Source: Hallella mizrahii
Lineage (GTDB): Bacteria; Bacteroidota; Bacteroidia; Bacteroidales; Bacteroidaceae
Assembly (NCBI RefSeq): GCF_009695775.1
Contig: NZ_VUNG01000042.1
Span: forward strand, 1 to 34,847
Reading direction: 5' to 3'
Length of the DNA: 34,847 bases
The position numbers were made by a program, and so were the translations under genes. The notes beneath the pieces are model-generated. The model did not search any database. It saw only the letters and a program-made list of their open reading frames with translations, and was not told the origin of the DNA. Of this stretch, positions 8,048 through 16,023 are shown piece after piece; position 1 is the stretch's first letter, and each line of letters opens with the position of its first letter.

Positions 8048-8608
8048 GAAAACGAGAATAGTATCGGAGAGAATGGGTATCGCAATTCCCCCTCTCCCTC
8101 CAGGGAGAGGGGGCTAGGGGAAGAGAGTCTTTTCCCTCGTGTGGGCATGGGCTATGATGTCCATCAACTTGTCGAAGGCCGCGACCTCTGGCTCGGCGGC
8201 ATCAAGATCGAACATAGCAAAGGACTACTGGGACACAGCGACGCCGACGTGCTCATCCACGCCATCTGCGACGCGCTGCTCGGTGCTGCCAATCTGCGCG
8301 ACATCGGCTATCACTTTCCTGACACCAGCGACAAGACGCTGAACATGGACAGTAAGATCATTCTAAAAAAGACAATGGAACTGTTGGCTGACAAAGGTTA
8401 TGTCCTTGGCAACATCGACGCTACGGTATGTGCTGAGCATCCAAAACTCAACCCACACATACCGGCGATGAAGACTTGTCTGGCACAGGTCATCGGCTGT
8501 GATGAGGACCAAATCAGCATCAAGGCCACCACGACCGAGAAGCTCGGCTTCACTGGACGTGAGGAAGGCATCAGTGCCTATGCTGTGGCACTGATCGCTA
8601 AGAAGTAA
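7982..8608 (+). CDS. ispF: 2-C-methyl-D-erythritol 2,4-cyclodiphosphate synthase with repeat-derived N-terminal extension
   Basis: IspF makes 2-C-methyl-D-erythritol 2,4-cyclodiphosphate from CDP-ME 2-phosphate in the MEP isoprenoid pathway; it works as a cytoplasmic trimer. The enzyme proper starts at about residue 53 (RVGMGYDVHQL) with metal ligands D59 and H61, then LLGHSDADVLIHAICDALLG and IKATTTEKLGFTGREEGI, all family hallmarks; the core is of normal length (about 156 aa). The usual short Met-x-Arg-Val start is missing: no ATG stands just before RVGMGYD, and the open frame runs on through the inverted-repeat arm and the 21-bp array to an ATG at 7982. The alternatives, GTG at 8141 or ATG at 8147, would cut the first beta strand. 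ispD, two pathway steps earlier, is at 11921-12613 on the other strand. Confidence 0.9.
   Translation: MSNTKHNMNNTKHNMNNTKHNIENENSIGENGYRNSPSPSRERGLGEESLFPRVGMGYDVHQLVEGRDLWLGGIKIEHSKGLLGHSDADVLIHAICDALLGAANLRDIGYHFPDTSDKTLNMDSKIILKKTMELLADKGYVLGNIDATVCAEHPKLNPHIPAMKTCLAQVIGCDEDQISIKATTTEKLGFTGREEGISAYAVALIAKK
8082..8133 (-). repeat. Right arm of the 52-bp inverted repeat pair, inside the ispF frame
   Basis: This is the reverse complement of 7486-7537 with one mismatch. It is read in the ispF frame as NSPSPSRERGLGEESLF and ends a few codons before the first conserved residue of the enzyme. Confidence 0.85.
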
Positions 8609-8845
8609 AAAGGGGTAGTGCTTATGTCCCTGAAAGGGACACACCATGAATAACCCTAAGTCGTCTTTTTCATTTCCTGACTTCGTAGTAGGAGGTGTGG
8701 CGTCCCCGCCGCACCCCCTTGCACGGCAAGATGCCGTGCCTCCTACATGTCGGCTTCTATATAACTAAACAGTTATTCACTGACTTCGTCAATGCGTCAC
8801 CCTAAATCGAGAATCAGTTTTTGGAAAATAGTCACGTACAGACTT
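8609..8845. other. Gene-free stretch with a three-way-junction palindrome
   Basis: No credible gene is seen. A small hairpin GTCCCT-GAA-AGGGAC follows ispF. GTAGGAGG at 8688-8695 pairs with CCTCCTAC at 8739-8746, enclosing two inner hairpins: GTGTGGCG/CGCCGCAC with one mismatch, and GCACGGC/GCCGTGC at 8721-8739. The whole could fold as a cloverleaf-like junction of 59 nt. Confidence 0.5.
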
Positions 8846-9305
8846 TAGCTCCCCATGGAGCTATGGTGCTGAGGTGATGGGGACAGCCTTACGAGCAAGC
8901 TCGTCGGCTGCCCCCATCACCTCAGCACCACCCCCCTACGGGGGACAAAGCCTGCCCGTGACGAAAATCGCTATCGCGTAAAATTGCGCAGAGCGCATAA
9001 AATAAATTGCGCCAAGGCGCATAAAATAACTAATTGCGCCAAGACGCATAAAATAATAAATTGCGCCAAGACGCATAAAATATGATACCGCCCAACAGAA
9101 CACAAGCAGCATAGCAGACTTTCAAGACGCTATGGACTATCTTCCGGCCGCAGGATTTTATGCCCAAGGGGCAATTTTACGCGTTAGCGATTTTCGTCAT
9201 GGGCAGGCTTGACACCAAAGGTGTGGGTCTAAAGCTATGGGGTAGGCGGCGAGCTTGCTCACAAGACTACCCCATAGCTTTAGACCCATTGCTCCTTGGG
9301 GAGCA
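8846..9305. repeat. Large nested palindromic element with mirrored hairpins
   Basis: Arms of 40 bp at 8948-8987 and 9171-9210 are inverted copies with 38 of 40 matches. Outside each arm, in mirror order, lie a small hairpin (8932-8944; 9212-9224), a long hairpin (19-bp stem 8864-8882/8912-8930; 22-bp stem 9224-9245/9267-9288) with a small GAGC/GCTC hairpin in its loop, and an outermost short hairpin (8846-8863; 9290-9305). Between the arms lie four TTGCGCC..GCGCATAAAATA units starting at 8984, 9007, 9034 and 9061, plus one inverted copy at about 9154-9176. The hairpins on the two sides differ in sequence but agree in arrangement. No gene is evident. Confidence 0.85.
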
Positions 9306-9686
9306 TAAGCATGACCATGATTTTCTTTTCTCTTTTCCGTTTGAAAATGCCAAAGCGATAATGGCAGTATAAAGATTTATATTTCCTCTCACTATGATTC
9401 CACGGAAAATATCCAGTGCGTCACGGGTAGAGATCTCTGTGTGAGAATATTACAGATAAGAGGGTTAGGGCGGGGATGACCCCCGAAAACATATGAGTGG
9501 GCCGATATAGTCACCAATTTTGGAACTTGGGTGTCCCAATAACGAAAGCAGGCGTTAACGCTAAAACAACTCGCAGGCTTTATCTCTCGCAAAGACGCAG
9601 AGAACACAAAGGGCCGCCTTTGTAATCCCATTCGTCCTCTATTCACACCCATCTGGCCCCGCGTTGGAATTGTTTATCCATCATTT
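9306..9686. other. Gene-free stretch between the palindromic element and the recG-side repeats
   Basis: Short open frames here have no recognisable motif, no signal sequence and no ribosome binding site. The sequence may hold decayed coding or repeat remnants, but I see nothing that can be named. Confidence 0.4.
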
Positions 9687-9757
9687 TACTCCCCTCTCCC
9701 TTGGAGAGGGGGCAAGGGGGTGAGGCTGTTGGAGGGGGGCAAGGGGGTGAGGCTTCT
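9687..9757 (+). repeat. G-rich intergenic repeat, downstream end of recG
   Basis: The segment ctcccctctcccttggagag followed by ggggcaagggggtgagg, with a second partial copy, belongs to the G-rich palindromic family. It lies immediately beyond the recG stop codon (recG is on the minus strand). Confidence 0.65.
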
Positions 9758-9761
9758 TTTC

Positions 9762-11897
9762 TCACGATATCTCCGCCCAGTTGACATTCGTCTTTCTTAG
9801 TTCCCGCAGATGATTCCACAGGAGCGCATTCGCCGGGAGATTACACTCCGGGTCGCCATCGATGATCTTCTGAGCCTCGTCACGCGACAGCTGAACGAGC
9901 TGTCCGTCTCGCGCGATGTCCGCGATCTTCAGGTCAAAGGCGATGCCGCTCTGCTGCGTGCCCTCCAAGTCGCCAGGCCCCCGCAGCTTCAGGTCAGCCT
10001 CGGCAATGCGGAAGCCATCGTTGGTATCGCACATGATGTCGATGCGCTTGCGCGTCTCCTCCGACAGCTTATAGTTGGTCACAAGGATGCAATAGCTCTG
10101 TTTGGCACCTCTTCCCACACGTCCGCGCAACTGATGGAGCTGGGAAAGGCCGAAACGCTGGGCATCAAGGATCACCATCACCGAGGCATTGGGCACGTTG
10201 ACCCCTACCTCTATCACCGTGGTGGCTACTAATATTTGTGTTTCGCCCTTGAGAAATTTCTGCATCTCCGCCTCTTTCTCTGCCGGTTTCATGCGCCCGT
10301 GAACCTTGCTCAGGCTGAACTCCGGAAACACGTCACACAGAGCCTTGAAGCCATCCTCCAGGTTTTTCAAGTCCATCTTCTCGCTCTCCTCTATCAAGGG
10401 GAAGACGACATACACCTGCCGTCCCTGGTGGATCTGCTGCCGGATACCCTGGTAGAGGCTCGTCATCTGGTTGTCATATTTATGAATGGTGACGATCGGC
10501 TTGCGTCCCGGCGGCAACTCATTGATCACGCTCACGTCGAGATCACCGTAGAGCGTCATGGCCAGCGTACGCGGTATCGGCGTGGCAGTCATCACAAGGA
10601 TATGCGGCGGGTTATCGCTCTTGGACCATAGCTTGGCACGCTGCGCCACGCCGAAGCGGTGCTGCTCATCGACGACGGCCAAACCGAGACGATGGAACTG
10701 TACGGTGTCCTCAATGATCGCATGGGTACCCACCAGGATGTTGACACTGCCGTCGAGCAGTCCACCAAGGACTTCCCGGCGTCTCTTGCCCTTGACGATA
10801 CCGGTGAGCAGCTCCACGCGCACGGGCATGTCCTTTAAGAACTCGCGGATCGTGGCCAGATGCTGTTCGGCCAGGATCTCCGTGGGAGCCATGATACAAG
10901 CCTGGAATCCATTGTCCAGCGCGATGAGCATGGCCATGAGTGCCACCAACGTCTTGCCCGAACCCACGTCACCTTGCAACAGACGGTTCATCTGACGCCC
11001 CGAGCAGAGGTCGGCACGGATCTCATGCATGACACGCTTCTGTGCGCCGGTAAGCTCAAAAGGCAGGTTGTCGCGATAGAAGTCGTTGAAGAGCGGGCCG
11101 ATGCGCTTAAAAACATAGCCCTGGTATTTCTTGCGGCGCTCCGAGGTATAGCGCAGAATGTTGAGCTGCACGTAGAAGAGTTCTTCAAACTTCAGCCGCA
11201 TCTGCGCACGCTGCACGTCGTCCATCGACTGCGGATAGTGGATCTTGCGCAGAGCCTCCTCGCGTCCGATGAGATGCAGACGGCTGAGCTGTTCGGGCAG
11301 CAAGGTCTCGGGAATCGCACCTTGAGGGATGCGTGTGACAAGTGCCTTCGTCATCTTCTCCAACGATCGCGATGTCATGCCACGGTCCTTCATCTTCTCC
11401 GTAGTCATATAGTAAGGTTGCATGCCCATCTCGGTGACATTGGTCTCCCCGACTTTTTCCATGTCGGGATGGGCAAACTGCCATCGTTGTTGGAAGATAG
11501 TGGGACGTCCGAAGACGACATACTCCTGTCCGATCTTATAGGTCTGGGTGACATAGCGCAAGCCATGGAACCATACCAAGTCGACGACGCCGCTGCCATC
11601 GGAGAAGTGAGCCACCACACGACGCTTCTGTCCCGGATCGGAATAAGTGTCAAAGCTGAGAATGCGCCCTTTGATCTGTACGAAAGGCAAAGAGCCAGCA
11701 CTTGCCACATTGTCGAAGAGCATCGGGGACTGAAACTCCGCGATGCGATAGAACTTTGTACGGTCTACGTATTTGTAAGGGTAATAGCCGAGCAGGTCGC
11801 CCCATGTCTTGATATGAAGCTGACTGTCGAGCAGGTCCTTGCGATGAGGCCCCACCCCTGGCAAATACATGATGTCCTGACTCAGTATGTCTGTCAT
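9762..11897 (-). CDS. recG: ATP-dependent DNA helicase RecG
   Basis: RecG is a double-strand DNA translocase that reverses stalled replication forks and migrates branched structures such as Holliday junctions and R-loops. The 711-residue protein has the N-terminal wedge/OB domain (about 60-150), then both helicase lobes. Walker A is GDVGSGKT at 309-316, the Walker B box is DEQH at 410-413, motif III is MTATPIPRTLA near 435-446, and QLRGRVGRG at 589-597 is motif VI. The C-terminal RecG motif around GPGDLEGTQQSG (640-651) is present. The length is normal. It is the last gene of a minus-strand group after the DJ-1 gene and ispD (23-nt gap after ispD) and is likely co-transcribed. The large palindromic element lies just beyond its 3' end. 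Confidence 0.96.
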   Translation of the reverse strand: MTDILSQDIMYLPGVGPHRKDLLDSQLHIKTWGDLLGYYPYKYVDRTKFYRIAEFQSPMLFDNVASAGSLPFVQIKGRILSFDTYSDPGQKRRVVAHFSDGSGVVDLVWFHGLRYVTQTYKIGQEYVVFGRPTIFQQRWQFAHPDMEKVGETNVTEMGMQPYYMTTEKMKDRGMTSRSLEKMTKALVTRIPQGAIPETLLPEQLSRLHLIGREEALRKIHYPQSMDDVQRAQMRLKFEELFYVQLNILRYTSERRKKYQGYVFKRIGPLFNDFYRDNLPFELTGAQKRVMHEIRADLCSGRQMNRLLQGDVGSGKTLVALMAMLIALDNGFQACIMAPTEILAEQHLATIREFLKDMPVRVELLTGIVKGKRRREVLGGLLDGSVNILVGTHAIIEDTVQFHRLGLAVVDEQHRFGVAQRAKLWSKSDNPPHILVMTATPIPRTLAMTLYGDLDVSVINELPPGRKPIVTIHKYDNQMTSLYQGIRQQIHQGRQVYVVFPLIEESEKMDLKNLEDGFKALCDVFPEFSLSKVHGRMKPAEKEAEMQKFLKGETQILVATTVIEVGVNVPNASVMVILDAQRFGLSQLHQLRGRVGRGAKQSYCILVTNYKLSEETRKRIDIMCDTNDGFRIAEADLKLRGPGDLEGTQQSGIAFDLKIADIARDGQLVQLSRDEAQKIIDGDPECNLPANALLWNHLRELRKTNVNWAEIS

Positions 11898-11920
11898 ACC
11901 ACCTTATTATATAGATAACG

Positions 11921-12613
11921 CTACACGAGTTGCTCTTTGATGAGTGCCTCAGCGACGGCAAGGTCAAATGGCGTGGTGAGCTTAATGTTCTCACGATTGC
12001 CTTCTACCATTGCCACCTGACAGCCCATGGCCTCGATGACCGAAGCATCGTCGGTGAAGTTCTCCTGATAAGGCTGTTTAAACGCCTGCTTGGCCAGCGT
12101 GATGTCGAAGACCTGCGGTGTCTGCACCACACGATAGTCCGACCTGCGCACATTGCGGCCACCCCCCTGCTCGTCGACATAGCGCAGCGTGTCGGTGACA
12201 GCGTACACGGGAATCGCCGCATAGTCCTCACGGGCTGCCTCGAAACAACGGTCGATGACTTCCTTGGCAACAAACGGGCGCACGCCATCGTGGATGGCCA
12301 CCACGCCACACGCGTCGTCGGGCACCAAAGCCAGTCCGTTGCGCGAACTCTCGAAGCGCGTAGCACCACCGTCGGCCACCTGATGAGGAATGTCAGAGGC
12401 ATATTGCTCACACAGCGACCGCCAATAACTTTGCTGTTCCTTGGGCAAGACAAGGATGAGACGCAACAGCGGGTCATAGTCATGAAAACGCTCCAGCGTG
12501 CGCATGAGCACGGGACGACCGCCGACGGGCAGAAACTGTTTGGGCACGTCACTGCCCATGCGTGTACCCTTGCCGCCGGCGACGATGATCACATAGTCCT
12601 GTTCTGCCATCAC
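11921..12613 (-). CDS. ispD: 2-C-methyl-D-erythritol 4-phosphate cytidylyltransferase
   Basis: IspD transfers CMP from CTP to 2-C-methyl-D-erythritol 4-phosphate, the third step of the MEP isoprenoid pathway, in the cytoplasm. The 230-residue protein begins with the nucleotide-binding loop VAGGKGTRMG at residues 11-20 and K25 in DVPKQF. AIHDGVRPFV, VVQTPQVF and NIKLTTPFDL near the end are all family signatures. The annotated start is a GTG at 12613; an ATG directly follows at 12610 and overlaps the stop of the DJ-1 gene by one base (TGATG), so translational coupling is likely and the ATG is an equally good start. The operon continues to recG. Confidence 0.94.
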   Translation of the reverse strand: MMAEQDYVIIVAGGKGTRMGSDVPKQFLPVGGRPVLMRTLERFHDYDPLLRLILVLPKEQQSYWRSLCEQYASDIPHQVADGGATRFESSRNGLALVPDDACGVVAIHDGVRPFVAKEVIDRCFEAAREDYAAIPVYAVTDTLRYVDEQGGGRNVRRSDYRVVQTPQVFDITLAKQAFKQPYQENFTDDASVIEAMGCQVAMVEGNRENIKLTTPFDLAVAEALIKEQLV

Positions 12614-13179
12614 TTTGCCTCCATCAGGTGAGCATACTGCATCTTCTTTTGCAACTCGCGCATTTTCTCCTCACCGACGAAATAGCTGAGGATGCGATAG
12701 GCATAGGGCAGCGTAGCCGCCGGTCCCTCACCGGTGATGATATTGCCATCTTCCTGGAAGAGTTGTGCCGTATAGGTGGCCCCGGTGAGATATTTCTGGA
12801 ATCCCGGTGAGCAGGTAGCCTTTTTCCCGTTGAGGATGCCAATGCCGCCGAGCACCATCGGTGCCGCACAGATAGCAGCCACACGCCTGCCACTGTTGTA
12901 TTGCCACAGCAAAGCCTGACGCACGCCTTCGTGAGCGTTGAGGTTGGTGGAACCGGGCATGCCGCCTGGTATCATCAGCAAGTCAGCGTCGCGATAGTCC
13001 TCCGGACGGGTGAACAACTGATCAGCCTTGATGGTGATGCCGTGCGACGACTCCACAAATTCAGAACCCGTCACACTCACCGTATGCACCTCTACACCAC
13101 CCCGACGAAGGATGTCAACAGGCGCCAAGGCTTCTATCTCTTCAAAGCCATTGGCAAGAAATTCATAAACTTTTGCCAT
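12610..13179 (-). CDS. DJ-1/PfpI (YajL-like) family protein
   Basis: This 189-residue protein belongs to the DJ-1/PfpI superfamily of glutamine-amidotransferase-like folds. Nucleophile Cys104 sits in the elbow AAICAAPMVL, and the partner glutamate lies in NGFEEIEA (13-16), as in the YajL/DJ-1 branch. The proposed roles of this branch are protection against oxidative or carbonyl damage and chaperone-like activity; enzymatic claims such as deglycase are disputed, so no reaction is assigned. It is the first gene of the minus-strand group and overlaps ispD by one to four bases. Its promoter region is shared with divergent nadK: CAAATATA at 13232-13239 is a -7 box on the minus strand. Confidence 0.9.
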   Translation of the reverse strand: MAKVYEFLANGFEEIEALAPVDILRRGGVEVHTVSVTGSEFVESSHGITIKADQLFTRPEDYRDADLLMIPGGMPGSTNLNAHEGVRQALLWQYNSGRRVAAICAAPMVLGGIGILNGKKATCSPGFQKYLTGATYTAQLFQEDGNIITGEGPAATLPYAYRILSYFVGEEKMRELQKKMQYAHLMEAK

Positions 13180-13183
13180 GATT

Positions 13184-13216
13184 ATTGTCCTTTTTCAATA
13201 AATAATCGTATTTTTG
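13184..13216 (+). promoter_or_regulatory. Likely nadK promoter
   Basis: ATTG at 13184-13187 and TATTTTTG at 13209-13216 with a 21-bp spacer match the Bacteroidetes consensus loosely at -33 and well at -7. It lies in the 118-bp gap between two divergent genes. Confidence 0.5.
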
Positions 13217-13231
13217 TAACTGAATCAAATG

Positions 13232-13239
13232 CAAATATA
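13232..13239 (-). promoter_or_regulatory. Minus-strand -7 box for the DJ-1/ispD/recG group
   Basis: On the minus strand this reads TATATTTG, a perfect TAnnTTTG. No clear -33 element is at the expected distance. It lies about 50 bp upstream of the DJ-1 start, so the two divergent promoters lie in the same 60 bp. Confidence 0.45.
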
Positions 13240-13297
13240 CAAAAAGTTTGTCATACAGACGAACAATACATGATAAAGAAAGCAAAAACAAACAGAT

Positions 13298-14188
13298 ATG
13301 CCACAGAAGCATTTACGCTTTGCCCTCTTCGGCAATGCATTCCAAGCGCGGAAGTCGGTGGCCATACAGCATATCACCGACATCCTCAAAGCTCATGACG
13401 CGGAGGTACTCATCGACCGTCCCTACTATGAATTTCTGGTCCGTGACCAGCATCTCGACATCTGGCATACGGACGTCTTCGATGGTGAGAACTTCACGGC
13501 AGACTTCGCTGTCTCGCTCGGCGGCGACGGCACCTTCCTCAATGCGGCCAGCCGTGTCGGCGCGAAAGGCATTCCTATGCTTGGCGTGAACATGGGCAGG
13601 CTGGGCTTCCTCGCCGACGTGCTGCCCAGCGAGGTGAGCATGGCCTTTGAAGAAATATATAATGACACTTACAAGATAGAGGAGCACTCTGTCATCCAGG
13701 CCGAGGCGGTCGGCGAACAACTCAGTGGCTGCCCTTTCGCTCTCAATGACATCGCACTGCTCAAACGCGACATGGCTGCCATGATATCTGTCCGATGCAG
13801 CATCGACGGGGAATACCTGGTCACCTACCAGGCCGACGGACTGATCATCTCCACGCCTACGGGCAGCACCGCCTACAGCCTGAGCAACGGCGGACCCATC
13901 ATCGTGCCGTCGGCGCAAAACCTCTGTATCACGCCCGTGGCACCACACAGTCTCAACATCCGGCCCATCGTCATCAATGACAACAACGAGATAGAACTCG
14001 ACGTGGAGAGCCGTAGCCACAACTTCCTTATCGCCATCGACGGACGGTCAGAAAAACTCACGGACAAAACCAAGGTCATCATCCGCAAGGCACCCTATCA
14101 GGTGAAGATCGTCAAGCAGCACAATGCTCACTACTTCTCCACCCTGCGCGACAAGCTCATGTGGGGTGCTGACCAACGGCAACAATGA
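13298..14188 (+). CDS. nadK: NAD kinase
   Basis: NadK phosphorylates NAD to NADP with ATP or polyphosphate in the cytoplasm. The 296-residue protein has the GGDGT motif at 75-79 (catalytic Asp77), NMGRLGFLADV after it, ALNDIALLKRD (NAD-binding Asn-Asp), and the glycine-rich run ADGLIISTPTGSTAYSLSNG, all diagnostic. The length is normal. It is transcribed away from the DJ-1/ispD/recG group. The start ATG at 13298 agrees with the beta strand LRFALFGN that opens the fold. A 102-nt gap with an imperfect 35-bp duplication separates it from the following ABC exporter gene. Confidence 0.96.
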   Translation: MPQKHLRFALFGNAFQARKSVAIQHITDILKAHDAEVLIDRPYYEFLVRDQHLDIWHTDVFDGENFTADFAVSLGGDGTFLNAASRVGAKGIPMLGVNMGRLGFLADVLPSEVSMAFEEIYNDTYKIEEHSVIQAEAVGEQLSGCPFALNDIALLKRDMAAMISVRCSIDGEYLVTYQADGLIISTPTGSTAYSLSNGGPIIVPSAQNLCITPVAPHSLNIRPIVINDNNEIELDVESRSHNFLIAIDGRSEKLTDKTKVIIRKAPYQVKIVKQHNAHYFSTLRDKLMWGADQRQQ

Positions 14189-14225
14189 GGATCAGACGAC
14201 TCACCACGAAGGTTGTTCTATAAAA

Positions 14226-14295
14226 ATACGATCGTTTCTCTCTGATTCTTCACAGATATCATACGATCACTCCTCTCTGGTTATTCATAGATGAA
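14226..14295 (+). repeat. Imperfect 35-bp tandem duplication before the ABC exporter
   Basis: Both units begin atacgatc (14226 and 14261) and share ctctctg, then a tt..ttca stretch, then agat, with about three quarters of positions matching. The second unit contains the start codon of the ABC transporter at 14291. Confidence 0.5.
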
Positions 14296-15982
14296 AATAC
14301 GAAATCTCTTCAATCTCCCCAAGTCCAAGTACGACACCCGCTCCATCGTGCAGTGGCTGTGGCAGGCGTGGCGTGGCAACAGGCTGCAAGCCATGCTCAA
14401 TGCCGTCATCGGCCTGCTCGGCGTTGTGGTGTCACTGGCGCAAGTAGGAGCCGTGCAACATGCCATCGACGTGTCTACGCCCGCCCTGCAAGGACATGCC
14501 TGCAGTCCCCACCGCATCGTCATCGCCGTCATCGTCATGGCACTGCTCATGGTGGCAGGACTGCTTCTCACCATAGCAAGCACTTGGGTGAGCAACATCC
14601 TTGGCATCAGGGCACAGAACCGCATGCAGCAACGGATGCTCGACCGCATCCTGCGCACACAATGGCACGGCAAAGAGAAGTTCCACTCCGGTGATGTCCT
14701 CAACCGACTGGAGTTCGATGTGAATAATGTAGTGACCTTCCTCACCGAGACCATTCCCGACTCGCTCGCCGTGCTCGCGATGTTCATCGGTGCGTTTTGC
14801 TATCTCTTCGCCATGGATGCTGTGCTGGCTATCGTCACCATCGCCATCATCCCCGTGTTCGTCGCTGTGAGCAAGATCTATGTCCGACAGATGCGGCGGC
14901 TCACCAGCGAGGTACGCTCTTCCGACTCTAAGGTGCAGAGCCTCATGCAGGAAACGATCCAGCACCGTATGCTCATCAAGACGCTTGAGAGTGAGACACC
15001 CATGACCGAACGCTTGGAACAGACGCAAAGCATACTGCGCCATAAGGTCGTGCGCCGTACAGTATTCTCTGTCTTCAGCAATATCGTCCTATGGCTGGGC
15101 TTCCGCCTGGGCTACCTCATCGCCTTTCTCTGGGCTGCCCTACGCATGTCGCGCGGCTCGCTGACCTTTGGCGGCATGACCGCCTTTCTGCAACTCGTCG
15201 GCCGTATACAAGGACCGGCACGTAACCTTACCAAACTCGTGCCGCAGGCTGTATCGGTGTTCACCGCCGCCGAGCGACTGATGGAACTGGAGGAAGACCC
15301 GCTCGACGAGACGGGGGAGCCCGTAAGACTGGATACGCCTTGTGGCATCCGTCTCGAACATGTATCCTATCATTACGAGGACAAGGGCCGTGAGATTCTT
15401 CATGATCTGAGCTTTGACTTCCCACCTGCCTCGTGTACAGCCATTCTCGGCGAGACGGGAGCCGGCAAGACGACGCTCATCCGTATTCTCTTAGCACTGC
15501 TCTCTCCACAGCAGGGAAAGGCCATCATCTATAACAACCACCATCAGGAGACTGCGCTCACTCCACTGACACGCTGCAACTTCGCCTATGTGCCGCAGGG
15601 CAATACGCTCCTCAGCGGTACCATCCGCGACAACCTGCGCTTGGGCAGGCTGACGGCAACGGAAGAGGAGATGAGAGAAGCACTGCACAAGAGCTGTGCG
15701 GACTTCGTCTTCGACCTTCCCGACCGCCTCGACACGCTTTGCAGCGAGGCAGGGGGAGGACTCTCGGAAGGACAGGCACAGCGCATCGCCATCGCACGCG
15801 CGCTGCTCCGCCAAAGCAGCATCCTCGTGCTCGACGAGGCCACTTCGGCTCTCGACCCGGAGACGGAACGCCAACTGCTCAACAACATCCTTGCTGACCG
15901 CAACACTACGGTCATCTTCGTCACGCACCGTATGGCTGTCATCGACTACTGCGACCAGACACTGAAAATAGTAAGAAATTAA
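14291..15982 (+). CDS. ABC exporter half-transporter (membrane domain fused to ATPase)
   Basis: The 563-residue protein has the usual exporter layout: a six-helix membrane domain (about residues 20-310, with clear helices near 35-55, 74-97, 155-190 and 265-290) followed by an ATPase domain. Walker A is GETGAGKT (387-394), the Q loop is in YVPQGNTLL, the signature is LSEGQ (491-495), Walker B is ILVLDE (511-516) with ATSALD after it, and the H loop is in FVTHR. All catalytic residues are present; it would act as a homodimer or with a partner in the inner membrane. The substrate cannot be told: lipid, peptide or drug exporters share this layout. It lies 41 nt before the MacB-type ATPase gene, same direction, and may be transcribed with it. 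Confidence 0.9.
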   Translation: MKIRNLFNLPKSKYDTRSIVQWLWQAWRGNRLQAMLNAVIGLLGVVVSLAQVGAVQHAIDVSTPALQGHACSPHRIVIAVIVMALLMVAGLLLTIASTWVSNILGIRAQNRMQQRMLDRILRTQWHGKEKFHSGDVLNRLEFDVNNVVTFLTETIPDSLAVLAMFIGAFCYLFAMDAVLAIVTIAIIPVFVAVSKIYVRQMRRLTSEVRSSDSKVQSLMQETIQHRMLIKTLESETPMTERLEQTQSILRHKVVRRTVFSVFSNIVLWLGFRLGYLIAFLWAALRMSRGSLTFGGMTAFLQLVGRIQGPARNLTKLVPQAVSVFTAAERLMELEEDPLDETGEPVRLDTPCGIRLEHVSYHYEDKGREILHDLSFDFPPASCTAILGETGAGKTTLIRILLALLSPQQGKAIIYNNHHQETALTPLTRCNFAYVPQGNTLLSGTIRDNLRLGRLTATEEEMREALHKSCADFVFDLPDRLDTLCSEAGGGLSEGQAQRIAIARALLRQSSILVLDEATSALDPETERQLLNNILADRNTTVIFVTHRMAVIDYCDQTLKIVRN

Positions 15983-16023
15983 AGAATACTGTGATTCTTC
16001 TTCACAAATAACAAGAAAAGACT

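Noticed and set aside
9160..9372. 70-codon frame over the right half of the large palindrome
   Set aside because: It reads through both long hairpin arms, so its sequence is dictated by the palindrome and shows no protein pattern.
10860..11918. 352-codon plus-strand frame opposite recG
   Set aside because: It is the complement of a well-supported recG gene, with the His/Leu/Val-rich composition usual for antisense frames in GC-rich DNA.
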